The position numbers and the translations under genes were made by a program. A DNA stretch of 64,000 nt from Epiperipatus broadwayi (lineage: Eukaryota > Onychophora > Udeonychophora > Euonychophora > Peripatidae), in assembly GCA_028023455.1 (NCBI GenBank), contig JAQFVV010013329.1, positions 91,960 to 155,959 of the forward strand, written 5' to 3'. Positions 32,439 to 47,577 of this stretch are shown here, in pieces. Every line of letters begins with the position of its first letter. The stretch's first letter is position 1. Below the pieces are notes generated by a model, which was not told the origin of the DNA, ran no database searches, and saw only the letters and a list, made by a program, of their open reading frames with translations.

Positions 32439-33402
32439 AAAGTCATATTTACTTAGATGTTTTTTGTTTTTTAATATTAAATTAATTTTTGAAATAACTA
32501 TATTTAAAAGTGTAGCATGTCTCCTCTACGTTTCAACTGTATCCTACCAAAATCTCGTAACAATTTGAAGCAAAAATTAAATAAGTATTTTAACTGTTAA
32601 CTTTATTCTATAATAGAATTAAGTAAATTCTATTTGGTTTTGAAAATTTGCTATTAAAATTTACTTCAAAAATTCATATTTGAATCTTCCATATATTAAA
32701 AATAAAGAATAATAATTTAAACTGCATTGAAATACATAATGATAACATTTTTTTCTTCCCTATTATGCTACTACTGTAAATTGAGAAGCAATGAAATTAA
32801 TATTTATTTTTTTTATTTGAAGTTTGATCTTGGAAATTGAATGAATAATAAAATCATGACATATCTACTAATTACTGTTCTATATTTTAAAAATTATATT
32901 TATAATTATTACATTACTATTAAAGATGTGTGCAAATGAATTTTGACAGTTCATAAATGTCCATATTTAAGGATTTTTTTAAACATTTTGAAGCATTTGT
33001 TTAATGTAAACTTTTTTAATACTTTATAAAATGAATTATAAATATTTAAATAAAGTATAGAATACTATTTTTCTTCATTTTTTGATCAGAACAATGAGAA
33101 GAGAATATATTAAGATTAGAAAATCGATCAATCAGAAAATGAATGAAATGCCTCATAACTTCGGCACTTTGTTCATGAAATGTTAACATTTTTAGATTAA
33201 CATTATTAGATTTTTGTAAACTAATGAATTAATATTTATAATAATTATCATTACTTACAGAAAAATGAATTTAAATGGAAAGAATTATGTTAAAAATGAT
33301 TGGAAGAGAAATATATAAAAAATGTGTTCAACACCAACATGGTACACATTCCCTGCTTATCTTGTCAATGGAAATCTGTTAACATTTCATTATAATGTCT
33401 AT
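32439..33402. other. AT-rich non-coding stretch
   Basis: Nothing recognised. Confidence 0.55.
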
Positions 33403-33504
33403 GAGATAATATTTATAAAGTAGATGATATTTACCAGAGATAATATTTATAAAGTAGATGGTATTTACCAGAGATAATATTTATAAAGTAGATGGTATTT
33501 ACCA
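33403..33504 (+). repeat. 34-bp minisatellite, three units
   Basis: Units begin at 33403, 33437 and 33471, each 'gagataatatttataaag' plus 16 bases, nearly identical. The 101-codon frame starting inside it (33458-33763) has no recognisable motif. Confidence 0.92.
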
Positions 33505-33840
33505 AACTATGGTCCAGTTCATTATAAAACAAGCTTCCAGATTATCTTGTAATTTTCATTCATTTTTCATGTCCAATCTAATAAATTTGCACTTTTACAA
33601 TAATGAACTCTTCACTATTACATCTACCAAGTTGAAGAACACTAATTGCTTTTATAAATCTTTAATTAAATATTTACAATTTTATGGAGCTTTCTTAAAT
33701 GAAACATTTCTTACATTCCATAGTGTATCAGTATGGTGTCCAAATCTCTTTTTCATACAATGAATTAAATAAAATAATAAGTGCTATATGTAGTTCAATT
33801 AGTTGAGGTACTTATTATTCTGTGATGAAAATCATAACTT

Positions 33841-33990
33841 GTTTAAAGCAGCAGTAGCACAGGGTCTTTGTTGTACTTCAACATCTAGCTCTATCTTTCT
33901 GTTCATGAGACTACCAAAGTATGTAAACTGGTTTATTGTCCCAAATTGATAACCATCATATTTGAAGATTGGTGCTGATTTTTCTTTTAT
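33841..33990 (-). pseudogene. LINE RT C-terminal relic
   Basis: On the minus strand the conceptual reading contains 'APIFKYDGYQFGTINQFTYF' then 'GSLMNRKIELDVEV'. This matches the segment after the RT catalytic core in CR1/RTE-like LINEs, where a short strand-loop leads into 'F.YLGS..' and then '..id.Ei..RI'. Only about 50 codons remain, without the catalytic motifs. The sequence differs from LINE-B's equivalent ('EELEEVNSYKYL'), so it is from another family. Confidence 0.55.
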
Positions 33991-35430
33991 AATTGTACAT
34001 CAGATTACATGGGAATTTTTGAACATTAACTAATGAAAAATAGCATTTACACTTTAAAATGAAAACATTAAATTCTGTAATCATTTTTTAATTTGGAAAA
34101 AAAAAAAAACAATCATTAGCATACTTTAAATCCAGAATCCATGAAAAAGTTCTTATTATTCTTTTTAATGAATTAAAAATAACACTTCCTTTCATTTCAT
34201 TATGTAGAAGCTGTAGTAATAAATATTGTTGAACAATCAATTAATTTCAAACAATTCTATAGAAAGACCTATTAATTGAAATAAATTTCTTGGCATTTTT
34301 TTAAAATTTTCCTGACAACAAACCCATGTCTGTATTGTTTCTTGTTTCTCTAAAATTACATTGAGTATCTTGTAAATATTCATCAATGAATAGAAGTGAC
34401 CTATTCAACAATATTATTGAAAATACTTTTGCTATAGTGAATAATATTGATATTTCATAATAATTATTGAGAATTTATATATTCACTTTATTTTTAAAAA
34501 TTTAAGCATTAAAAGGTTTTTTATGATCTGTTGACATAAAATCATGGGTGTTAATATTCCTAAATCAAATATTTTTAAAGGAAAAATTACCCCCCCCCCC
34601 TGTTTTTAAATTTATCCAAGGTACTTTATTAGAACATGCAATCTTTCAATGGAAAGAACAGTTTTTAGATGTTCAAACTAAATATTATTGTCCAAATATA
34701 AATGAGTAGATAAAATAGATACTCATTAAGAATTGTTATTTCAATTCTAGCATCATTATTCTAACATTGATCAAAATGCATCATCCACTTGTCCAAAATA
34801 CCATTGTCATCATATAGGAAAACATCATTTCAAGATTTAATAAGATTGTGATATTATTTCTAAAGCACATATTTTGCTTTCATTTCATTAAAATATACTG
34901 TAGAATAATCAATCAAAGAGAATGTTTGTTTCTTCATTACATATTTAATCCAGAAAACATATCTAAACTCTTTGTCAGTTGCTAAAGATATGTCTCCCAA
35001 TCTCTGTATTTATTAAGTTCTACATGTAATTTATTATTCTACCAAGCACAAATAATATATTTAATTAAATTAAAATATTATTAATAACATTATTGTCAGA
35101 AATACAATCATAATTCTCTTTTTTAAAGAAGTCTTAAATATGTTGATTTGTGTTCATCAAATTGTATGTTATATGCTTTAGTAATATGATAAATCTGAAG
35201 ATCCAAATTGAAATTTGTTAGTCTTTAATGGGAATAAAATTATATAACATGTAATTTATTTACTGTTTATAAAAATATATTAAAATGAACAACATGTACA
35301 CTAATTGTTAACACAGGAAAGATACATATTTTATATTTATTCAAAATATTATTTCCTTTATCTTGTCACCTACAACGTCTTAAATTGAGATAAAAACAAT
35401 ACATAAAAATATTTACTCAATATTTACTAT
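33991..35430. other. AT-rich non-coding stretch
   Basis: Nothing recognised apart from homopolymer runs, including a run of C at about 34591-34601. Confidence 0.55.
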
Positions 35431-35432
35431 GT

Positions 35433-35470
<38 letters not shown>

Positions 35471-35474
35471 ACAG

Positions 35475-35524
<50 letters not shown>
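35431..35524. repeat. (TA)n palindrome plus (TA)n(TG)n
   Basis: 'gtaaaattat' (35431) and 'ataattttac' (ending 35472) are inverted around (TA)n, making a perfect hairpin. A second (TA)n (about 35481-35510) and a (TG)n run follow. Confidence 0.85.
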
Positions 35525-35525
<1 letters not shown>

Positions 35526-36451
35526 AGAGAGTGTATGTGTGTGTGCATGTAAAATACACTAGAATAGCTCTAGAAATATAACAGTGCCTATATAAAATGT
35601 TTTTTTTTTTTTGTTATAGCTAGCTTACAGCTTCTTCCACCACCTTGACTAGCAACACAACATTGATGTTTAAATCTTGTTAAACACAAATTATGAGTGC
35701 TAACATAATTACACTGTTTATTCAACAAATTATAAAAGGTTTAATTGTGTTAGTATTCACAATTTATGGCGAGTTGGCCATTCACATGGAAATGTTACTG
35801 TTGTGTGTCTTTGATAACATTTATGTATTAACATTATATTGCTACTCAAGATGGTGGAAGAAACCTGAAGTTGGCTATAGCTAAGACATTTTTAAATTTT
35901 CTATAGGCATTTTTCATTTTGTAGAGTTATTGTAGTGTATTTTATTTCTTATATTTATACCACTTGATATTAATATATATGATATAATGTATAATCTTGG
36001 AATAACTAGCATTAAATAATCCTCTATGGTTTTACATTCCTGACAAGCTTTTAAAAAACATATTCCACTTACCATGCATGGTATTTTAATTATTGTCTTT
36101 TCTAACATCAAAAGAATGATTTACTAAATATAATTTTTTCTCAAATTTGTGTGATCTAAAGTATAAAATTTCAAAATATAGGAGCAAAGTAGATACTCAA
36201 TTAGTACTGATAACAGTGAAAACATCATTTTATGTAAAAAATAACTAAATCTTATAATCATTAGTAACAATATGCTTTCAGATACAGTGTTTTTTTTTTA
36301 TCAAAAATTTTAAAACAATGCATATTTGAAGGTATTCCTCCCTAAAGCAATATTATTTACATTAAAATGTATATTTTTTATTTATGAAATAACATAAAAT
36401 CAGATTTTATAAATTCATGAATCATTGCAAATACTATTAGCAAAAATAAAC
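35525..36451. other. AT-rich non-coding stretch
   Basis: Nothing recognised; frames of about 63-65 codons at 35693-35884 (+) and 35914-36111 (-) show no motif. Confidence 0.5.
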
Positions 36452-36955
36452 AATCATTATCTGAATGTATTTTTATATTGGACTATTTCCATCATCTAAT
36501 ATGTGTGTTGAATGTCTTTAGAAAAGTTTAATTTTTAGTTAAATATTCCAAATGCATTGAACTGTTAGTAATATCACAGCAAACATGTAAGTATATGCAC
36601 TAACTGCTAGTAATATCACAGCAAACAGATTAGTTTGGGCACAACCTTTCAAGAGGTATTTTCTCCCCTCTTCTTCAGGTGTTGCTGGTTTGACCAGTGA
36701 CAATACTAGCATGGAATTCGAACCTGGGTCCTTAGATTCTTCATTATTGAAATTTAAGGTAACACTCTAACCAACTATACTAATATGTTTGATGTGATAT
36801 TACTAACAGTTGAACGCATTTGGAATATTTAACTAAAAATTAAACTTTTCTAAAGACATTCAACAGACATATTGGATGATGGAAATAGTCCAATATAAAA
36901 ATACAGCTAGAACACCATCAACACAAACCTTCAGAAAAAAAATCATTATCTGAAT
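36452..36955. mobile_element. Fold-back retroposon with 119-bp inverted arms, A-tail and 15-bp target duplication
   Basis: aatcattatctgaat occurs at 36452-36466 and 36941-36955. Between them, 36467-36585 is an inverted copy of 36786-36904; both start 'gtatttttatattggac' read inward, with only a few mismatches. The right arm is followed by about 36 bases ending 'ccttcag' and a run of A just before the right duplication, so it looks retroposed rather than DNA-transposed. The interior (36586-36785) holds an antisense tRNA-SINE (separate entry). Inside, 'agtaatatcacagcaaac' occurs twice on the left (about 36568 and 36610). I know no standard family with this layout. Confidence 0.7.
36590..36785 (-). 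mobile_element. tRNA-derived SINE (minus), inside the fold-back element
   Basis: On the minus strand an A-box-like TAGTATAGTTGGTTAGAGTG (36782-36763) and a B-box GGTTCGAATTCC (36724-36713) lie 70 bases apart end to end, the normal spacing of an internal pol III promoter. A tRNA-unrelated body follows to about 36590, with the phrases 'cacctgaagaagagggga' and 'cctcttgaaaggttgtgcc', which suggest a conserved central domain. Cephalopod SINE families with a shared central domain are known; whether this is one of them I cannot tell without comparison. Transcription would be by RNA polymerase III. Confidence 0.65.
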
Positions 36956-37644
36956 CTCTTTATCTGATGTTTTGACAACCAGGAACTCCAGATGTTATAT
37001 GATGTTAGGATAATTTTTACTTTGACATGTTTTATTATCATCATATATATTTACTAATGCATTTTAAAACTCTTGACAAAGGTCACAATGTTAGTGTAAA
37101 TAGTGATTATCAAAATTTTGGAAAAGAAATAAACTCTCTCATAATGGGAAAACTATAAGAAAATTTAAATCACTTTAAGATCGTTCCATTGACTCGTTAT
37201 AAATCGAAATATTTTGCGAGTACTAATTGGTAATGGAAATTGTGGACTTAATCAGTGAAATATTGAATAGCTTTACGCTTTCAGATCTAACTGCTTCAGT
37301 TTCACTTATTTATATACAAAGTAGGTTGAAATAAAGAAGGGTCCCCCTCTTTTCTTCCAAAGCATAAGCTTGTGGTTAAAACCTGCAGAGATCCGTACCT
37401 TCGCATTTTCAAGCGCACACTCTTGAAGTTTATTGCCTTAGTAAATATTACTTACGTATCAATGTGCGTTTAATAAATTTATAATTACAAAACGTTATAT
37501 ATAACTTTTAAATAATATTAGTATTTTTATTATAAATTATTTTCACATAACAATATAGGTTAAACGAAATCTTAAATTAATGAGAGGAAATATTTTTTTC
37601 TCCCATTTTTAAGTATTGAAACAAATAGGCTTTAAAGTTTCCAA
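36956..37644. other. AT-rich non-coding stretch
   Basis: Nothing recognised. Confidence 0.5.
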
Positions 37645-37756
37645 TATATATATAAAATACATATTTTGCGGGTTCATCCGTGTTAAAAACTTTTAATATC
37701 AATATACTGACGTTTCGACTTGGTCACACACGCAAAATATGTATTTTATATATTTA
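37645..37756. repeat. Hairpin with PLE-ribozyme-like loop
   Basis: The arms 'tataaaatacatattttgcg' (ending 37670) and its reverse complement (from 37731) are perfect over at least 22 bases. The loop, read on the minus strand, contains GACCAAGTCGAAACGTC (37725-37709), resembling the stem II, GAAA and cleavage-site half of a hammerhead. The CUGANGA half is TGTGTGA, so the core is not intact. It may be a relic of a PLE pseudo-LTR. Confidence 0.5.
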
Positions 37757-39640
37757 ACCCGTGCAAATCTTCGTTTTAACATATATATATATTAATTTAA
37801 AACGCACATCGAACTATTGCTTGATAAATATTCTCCTAAACGCATTTATTTATTTAATATTTTTTTATTTAAAATTCGTACACAAATTATTTTTAAGTGT
37901 GTATGTTTCAATCCATTTAAGATGAGAGCGTGTGAATATTTGACCTGATTTGCATACTAACACGTGTGTCTAAGTATGTTCTTGAGTAAGTTTCCATCTA
38001 ATGAATTCATAAAACATTTTGATAATTTTGAATAAAGCTACTTATTTCCTTTAAACATTTTCTCTACAAAACCAAGTAAGTGCTAAGAGAAGATTTTTGA
38101 AAACGTTAATTTTAATTCATACTATCAAATATTCATAGTACATATTGGCTAAATTTTATTTAGGGGGAGGGTTATATCTACCAATGTGATTTCCAATATT
38201 TAAAAAAAAAAATGTTAGTTATTACTATTAATTCAGCAATTTATTTTTACATGTGTATTTATAAAAGAAAATGTTTCTTTAAAAAATAATCAATACCAAA
38301 TGCTTTTGTCAGTTTATCTCCTGAGGATCAAACCATTGAAGCATCGAAATAAATAAATAAATAAATAAACATTAAATAAGTATAATAGTTTCATAAACGT
38401 AGTAATCATAAAATAATCTTTTGTTAGCATTCCATAAGAATGTTAATCCATTATTTTACATTAAATATTTTTTCCCATTAGTTTTAATTTGGAACTAATT
38501 TCATCATGTTTCTTTATTATCTGCAGTTAACATTTGAACATGTAAAAAAAAAGTTTATCCTTGCATAATGAAGAGCATTCAATATATATATATATAATTT
38601 TATTTAAAAACTAGTTAATTTGTTGGTGTGATACCTGATAATGAGTTATTTCTATTGCTTTGTTTTTATTTTTTTTCCATTATCGATCTAATAAAATTTT
38701 GTCATTTACTAAAATTGAAAATATTTGTTCAGTGTTGAATGACTTTAAGCAATAAATTAAGCTAAGTTAAACATTTAATTTTGAACTTAAATTATTGATT
38801 TATTTTACATTAAAATTTTATCTTTAAATTTGATTATTTTAGATTTATTTTATTTAAAATGTATTTTAATATATTTTTTTAGAATAATCACCGTTGCCAA
38901 ATATATTAATAATAAGCAATTTAGTATGCAAAAAATGAAAATCAAACGTAAAACATTTTTTTTTTTTTTAAATCTGGCAATGTTCTGGCTAAACGATTCA
39001 CACACGCACACACACATATATATATATATATAATCTGGAATTGACATAAATCTCAATAGACATAGAATATTTAATTCAGGTGTCTAGCCTTCAATCAATA
39101 GTGTGTAGCTAAACATGTAATATTGTTATGTAAATAGTTATATAATTGTTTTTACTTAATGAGGAAAACATAGATAAAGATAGGGTTTAAACAATTATTA
39201 CCAAGCAATTTGAAAGCCTATAAAGCTGCCTTTCGTGGTGAGCAGTTACTGGAAATGGTTTTACCCTATAAGAACTATTTATGCAATGAACTAATGACAT
39301 AAGTTCATTTTAATAGACACTCATATTTACATGTCATTATATGCTCAAGATTATAGATGTCATTATATGCCCAAGATTAGAAACATACGGCATGATATAT
39401 TATAAAAAATTGATGAAAACACATGTCTCAAATGCAGTGAAAATAACACCATTATGTTATGGAAAATAATATTTTTAACTTTCAATCAAATAAAATGAAT
39501 GTTACAATTGTGTTTGGCAAAATTGCAGGGATCAGACTCAAACCAACAGTAATATCAAAAGATATGAATATTCTCAAAATACAGTTGACATTGATCAACA
39601 TAGTTAATAGTACTCTGATTGTGCTGAATGACTCAACTCA
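37757..39640. other. AT-rich non-coding stretch
   Basis: No gene recognised. (CA)n(TA)n lies at about 38999-39031. A short tandem repeat of 'gtcattatatgc(t/c)caagatta' lies at about 39333-39380. Confidence 0.5.
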
Positions 39641-39800
39641 CTTCCAGCTGTATATATTAGCTTGCCTCATGAGTACTCATCTTAATTCTTCCAGCTGCAC
39701 AGGGCAGTTTGCATTGAGTTTTTAATTGACTCTTCCAGCTGTACTAAACAGCATGCTTTGAGTCTATTATAGTCATAGCAGCTTCCAGTCCTATTGTTGA
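39641..39800 (+). repeat. Degenerate 44-50 bp minisatellite marked by cttccagctg
   Basis: 'cttccagctg' starts at 39641, 39688 and 39732, with 'cttccagtcc' at 39782; the intervening text shares 'cag..tgc.ttgagt'. A mild GC-rich island in AT-rich DNA. The 88-codon frame (39459-39725) across it has no motif. Confidence 0.65.
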
Positions 39801-40248
39801 CTTGTCTCACTGGTAGATGTAGAGCATGTTTAGTCATTCAGGTAGACACAGACTCTTTCACTTAAGTGCACATACTGTCATTTATGTTAGACATATATTC
39901 TCTCTGGCTTGCTTCCAAATTGGCTGACAATGTATTGCCAAATGCCCTACCTTACTGGCAGCAACTCCATTCAGAGAGCCCAGCCAATAATAGGATTTTA
40001 TATACATGTTTACACATTGACCATAGTTATATTTCACCCTTTAGCTATGTTTAAATATTGATTATCCACATGTTCACACATTGAATAATGGCAATGCATG
40101 CTCAATCCAATCAGATAAGGAAAGAATCTGGATTAGTCCACTTCTGAAAACAAGAACAAATATGACAGTTACTATGGCTGAAATAAACAAAAACTATACA
40201 ATAAGCAAGTTAGACAAGGTTAAAAAAATGAATCAAATTAGTATTCTT
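39801..40248. other. Non-coding stretch, slightly GC-richer
   Basis: Frames of 62-70 codons without recognisable motifs; probably old repeat material. Confidence 0.45.
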
Positions 40249-40331
40249 AAGACAAAATCAATTTTTTTATATATATATATATATATATATTAAAAATTGA
40301 TTTTGTCTTTTTCGTTGTGATCTCGTATGCG

Positions 40332-40360
<29 letters not shown>
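40249..40360. repeat. (TA)n-centred perfect hairpin and second (TA)n
   Basis: 'aagacaaaatcaattttt' (40249) and its reverse complement (40292-40309) flank a (TA)n core; a second (TA)n lies at about 40333-40360. Confidence 0.85.
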
Positions 40361-43740
<3,380 letters not shown>

Positions 43741-43830
43741 TACAAACATGAAGCTAATCTAGACAATATATAATAAAAATAACCCCAAAATCCAAAATTC
43801 AACCAGATCAGCAGAAAAAATAATATTAAG

Positions 43831-43874
43831 CCACAACCAAAGGTTTCACTGCTACAAGCAAACTCCTCAAGTGT
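43831..43874 (-). ncRNA. Hammerhead-like fold of PLE2 minus half
   Basis: On the minus strand: ACAC (stem I), TTGAGGA (43870-43864; consensus CUGANGA with C3 changed to U), a stem II around loop TTGTA, then GAAA (43847-43844), a short stem III CC-TTT-GG, and a GTT cleavage triplet before GTGG. U3 faces G8 as a wobble. A weak or dead relic is likely. The plus half carries the matching fold at 47486-47529. Confidence 0.45.
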
Positions 43875-43890
43875 AAAGAACTAAAACTAC

Positions 43891-43993
<103 letters not shown>

Positions 43994-44049
43994 AATACCC
44001 ACAAATCCATTCATTTCCCACCACCCTTAATATTAAATGAACTCTTAAA

Positions 44050-45594
44050 TAAGTTAATTGCTTCTGAATAATAAATTTTCAATAATAAAGATTCTTTAAT
44101 TCTTCTTTTGATTTCATTTCTCTCAAAGAAGTCAACCTTAGCTTCATCAAAATTAATAGTGTAGCCTGTATCTTTTTCATGGACATACAAAGCAGAACTA
44201 AGATATTGATTTTTAACTCTACTTTTATGAACTTTTATTTTTTAATTTAAACTCAAACTACTCTGACCTATGTAGACCTTTTTACAATAAACAAGGGATA
44301 AAATCTACTACACCAGGAATAGTCTTTCTATCAAAAATTTCCTTTGTATTATTTAATAAATTATTCAATGTAACATCCCTTTTCCAAGCATTTTTATTAT
44401 TTCCAAACAATTTACTATTTCTACATACAATTTTATAAGGCAGCAATTTAAATGGCAAAGAAATAAAATCATATTATTCTCTATCATTTACATCCTTACA
44501 AATATTACTATTAAATAAAATACTTTTAACAATTTTTTCAGAGTAACCAACCCTCAGGTATCTTTATAAAATTGACATTTTTGAAACAAAGCTACCACAC
44601 TACAATTACTTAATTTATTATTTCTATGACAATAATTCCTTAAAGCAGCTACTTTATGAGATACAGACTGATAGCGATCAGGTTTAATTATATATCTTAA
44701 TTCTCTACTTTTAATAAAATGACTGCATATTAAACAATTAGTCTCTACATTTCTTATCACCAAAAGATCTAAAAATTTTAACTTCCCAAAATCTAACCCC
44801 CCTTTTTCTAATACAAATTTTATATAATGATCAAAACAATTAAACTCATTTACAAATTCTTTCAGTTTATCATTATCAACAACAAATAAAACAATCATCA
44901 ACATATCTGACAAATAACATTACATATAAACAATTCTTTTTAATAATATGTTCCTCTTCGATATAATTAATATAAATTGAACATACTAAAGAAGAAATAA
45001 TATAACCTATTATCCATCCTTCCTTAATCTTATAAAAGTTACCTTTATAAGTAAAATACATAGAATCTTCCAATAATAAAATCAAGTCTTTAGTTACCTT
45101 AAATTAATTTTTTTGATAAATAACTTTTCTTAATCAATAAAGACATAAGAACATCAATAATGCCTAGTCTATTAACAGACTGATACATATTTTCAATATC
45201 TAAACTGTTAAATACCCAATTAAAAGCCATTTTAAAATTATTAATCTTATCAAAAGCCTCAAAAGAACAAGAAACTGTGTAATGGGCAAAATCAACAATT
45301 TGTTTTAAAAAATTATTCAAGAAGCTAGAAATATCCTCTACAACATTACCTGTAAAATCAAAAATAAATTTTAAAGGAAAACCATCTTTATGATTCTTAA
45401 TATTTACAAACATCTTATCTGATACAAAATCATTTGGATAACATTTTAAATAATCTACTCTATTTAAAAATTTTAAATTAACCATTTTCCTCATAATATC
45501 TCTCAACTTTCTTTTATTCAAATTACCTGGATCTTTATCTAAAAACATATATTTACCATTATTTAATTCTCTATCTATTTTCTCTTTGAATTCA
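44050..45594 (-). pseudogene. PLE2 minus-half polyprotein (RT + GIY-YIG)
   Basis: Readable pieces, 5' to 3': 45548-45099 (149 codons; YLKCYPNDFV, then FNSLDIENMYQSVNR, the motif A region), 45085-44876 (LYVMLFVRYVDD, catalytic motif C), 44913-44554, then a broken C-terminal part to about 44050. There, near 44265-44335, an IPGVVDFIP...KKVYIGQSS reading recovers the GIY-YIG core with a frameshift. Family role: target-primed reverse transcription with the GIY-YIG nuclease cutting DNA. Several frameshifts make it inactive. The N-terminal PLE region is absent because this half is truncated at the palindrome junction. Confidence 0.75.
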
Positions 45595-47290
45595 TCTCCT
45601 TTGATTTTGAATAAAAGTTTAAAAAGGAAAGAAAAATTTGTGGTTAATCCCGCTGAGGTTAGACATCTTAAAAATAGGCTAATTGCTAATTATGTGATCA
45701 TTTCTCATGAAAACAAAGCTGGTAGGTTTGTCATTATAAAAATAGAGGAATTCAAAGAGAAAATGGATAGAGAATTAAATAATGGTAAATATATGTTTTT
45801 AGATAAAGATCCAGGTAATTTGATTAAAAGAAAGTTGATAGATATTATGAAGAAAATTGTTAATTTAAAATTTTTGAATAGAGTAGATTATTTAAAATGT
45901 TATCCAAATGATTTCATATCAGCTAAGATTTTTGTGAATATTAAAACTCATAAAGATTGTTTTCCTTTAAGATTTATTTTTGCTATTACATGTAGTGTTG
46001 TAGAGGGTATTTCTATATTCTTGAATATTTTTTTAAAACAATTTGTTGATTTTGGTCATTACACAGTTTCTTCTTCTTTTGAGGCTTTTGATAAGATTAA
46101 TAATTTTAAAATGGAAAGTAATTGGGTATTTGACAGTTTATATATTAAAAATATGTATCAGTCTGTCAATAGGTTAACAGTATTGATATTATTATGTCTG
46201 TATTGATTAAGAAAAGTTCTTTATCAAAAAAAAAAATTAAGGTAATTAATGATTTGCTTTTATTATTGGAAGATTCTATGTATTTTACTTATAAAGGTAA
46301 TTTTTTTATAAGATTAAGGAAGGGTGTATAATAGGTTATATTATTTCTCCTTTAGTATATTCAATTTATATTAATAATATGGAAAAGGAAATTATTATTA
46401 AAAATAATTGTTTATATGTAAAGTTATTTGTCCAATATGTTGATGATTGATTATTTGTAGTTGAGAAGATAAATTGAAGGAATTTGTAAATGAGTTTAAT
46501 TGTTTATTTCCTTCTATAAAATTTGTGTAAGAAGGAGGGGGGTTAGATTTTGGTAAGTTAAAATTTTTAGATCTTTTGGTGATTAGAAATGTAGAGACTA
46601 ATTGTTTATTATGCAGTCATTTTGTTAAAAGTAGAGAATTAAGATCTATAATTAAACCTGATAGCTATCAGTCTGTATCTCATAAAATATCTGCTTTAAG
46701 GAATTATTGTTATAAAAATAAAATTAAATAATTATGGTGGGGTAGCTTTTTTCAGAAATGTCAATTTTATAAAGATTACCTGAGGATTGGTTATTCTGAT
46801 AAATTTGTTAAAATTATTTTATTTAATAGTAATATTTGTAAGGATGTAAAAGATAGAGAAAAATATGATTTTATTTTTTTTGCCATTTAAATTGTCTTCT
46901 TATAAAATTGTATGTAGAAATAATTAATTGTTTGGAAATAAGAAAACTGCTTGGAAAAGGGGTGTTACATTAAATAATATATTAAATAATACAAAGGAAA
47001 TTTTTGATAGAAAGACTATTCCTGGTGTAGTATATTTTATCCTTTGTTTATTGTAAGAAGGTCGACATAGGTCAGAGTAGTTTGAATTTAAATGAAAGAA
47101 TAAAGGTTCATAAAAGTAGAGTTAAAATACATATCTTAGTTCTGCTCTGTATGTCCATGAAAAGGATACAGGCCACACTATTAATTTTGATGAAGCTAAG
47201 GTTGTCGTCTTTGAGAGAAATGAAATCAAAAGAAGAATTAAAAAAATCTTTATAAATTGAAAATTTATTATTCTGAATTAATTAACTTAT
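45586..47290 (+). pseudogene. PLE2 plus-half polyprotein, longer 5' end
   Basis: An open frame at 45586-46206 (206 codons) includes an N-terminal segment missing from the other half (NRLIANYVIISHENKAGRFV). It then matches it: YLKCYPNDFIS and FDSLYIKNMYQSVN (the Asp of motif A changed to Tyr, SLDIEN to SLYIKN). YVDD is still visible near 46437-46447 in another frame, directly followed by a stop. The GIY-YIG text is recoverable near 47020-47130 only across frameshifts. Inactive. Confidence 0.7.
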
Positions 47291-47389
47291 TTAAGAGTTC
47301 TTTTAGTATTAAGGGTGGATGAGAAATGAATGGATTTGTGGGTGTTTTGTAATATATATATTTTTATAGAGGTGCGTGTTAACTTGTTT

Positions 47390-47394
<5 letters not shown>

Positions 47395-47464
<70 letters not shown>
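47395..47464. repeat. (TA)n tract inside PLE2 plus half
   Basis: About 35 units, at the position equivalent to 43894-43990 of the minus half. Confidence 0.97.
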
Positions 47465-47467
<3 letters not shown>

Positions 47468-47485
47468 TAGTTTTTGTTGTTCTTT

Positions 47486-47529
47486 ACACTTGAGAAGTCT
47501 GCTTGTAGCAGTGAAACCTTTGGTTGTGT
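47486..47529 (+). ncRNA. Hammerhead-like fold of PLE2 plus half
   Basis: ACAC (47486-47489), TTGAGAA (47490-47496), stem II CTGC/GCAG around TTGTA, GAAA (47513-47516), stem III CC-TTT-GG, cleavage triplet GTT (47523-47525) and GTGT closing stem I (4 bp). Here both position 3 (C to U) and position 8 (G to A) differ from consensus, giving a U-A pair in place of C-G. Activity is doubtful. Confidence 0.45.
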
Positions 47530-47577
47530 TTTAATATTATTTTTTTGCTGGTCTGGTTGAATTTTGGATTTGGGGTA

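Noticed and set aside
33403-33504. CRISPR-like array
   Set aside because: The 34-bp units are directly adjacent without unique spacers, so this is a minisatellite in a eukaryotic context.
36590-36685. Possible hammerhead in the SINE body ('cctgaagaagagg' ... 'cctcttgaaagg')
   Set aside because: CTGAAGA and GAAA are present with a pairing stem, but an extra base breaks the junction and there is no stem III or NUH cleavage site.
38830-39033. 67-codon frame
   Set aside because: Hydrophobic and Lys-rich composition is what chance translation of AT-rich DNA gives, and it ends in (CA)n(TA)n.
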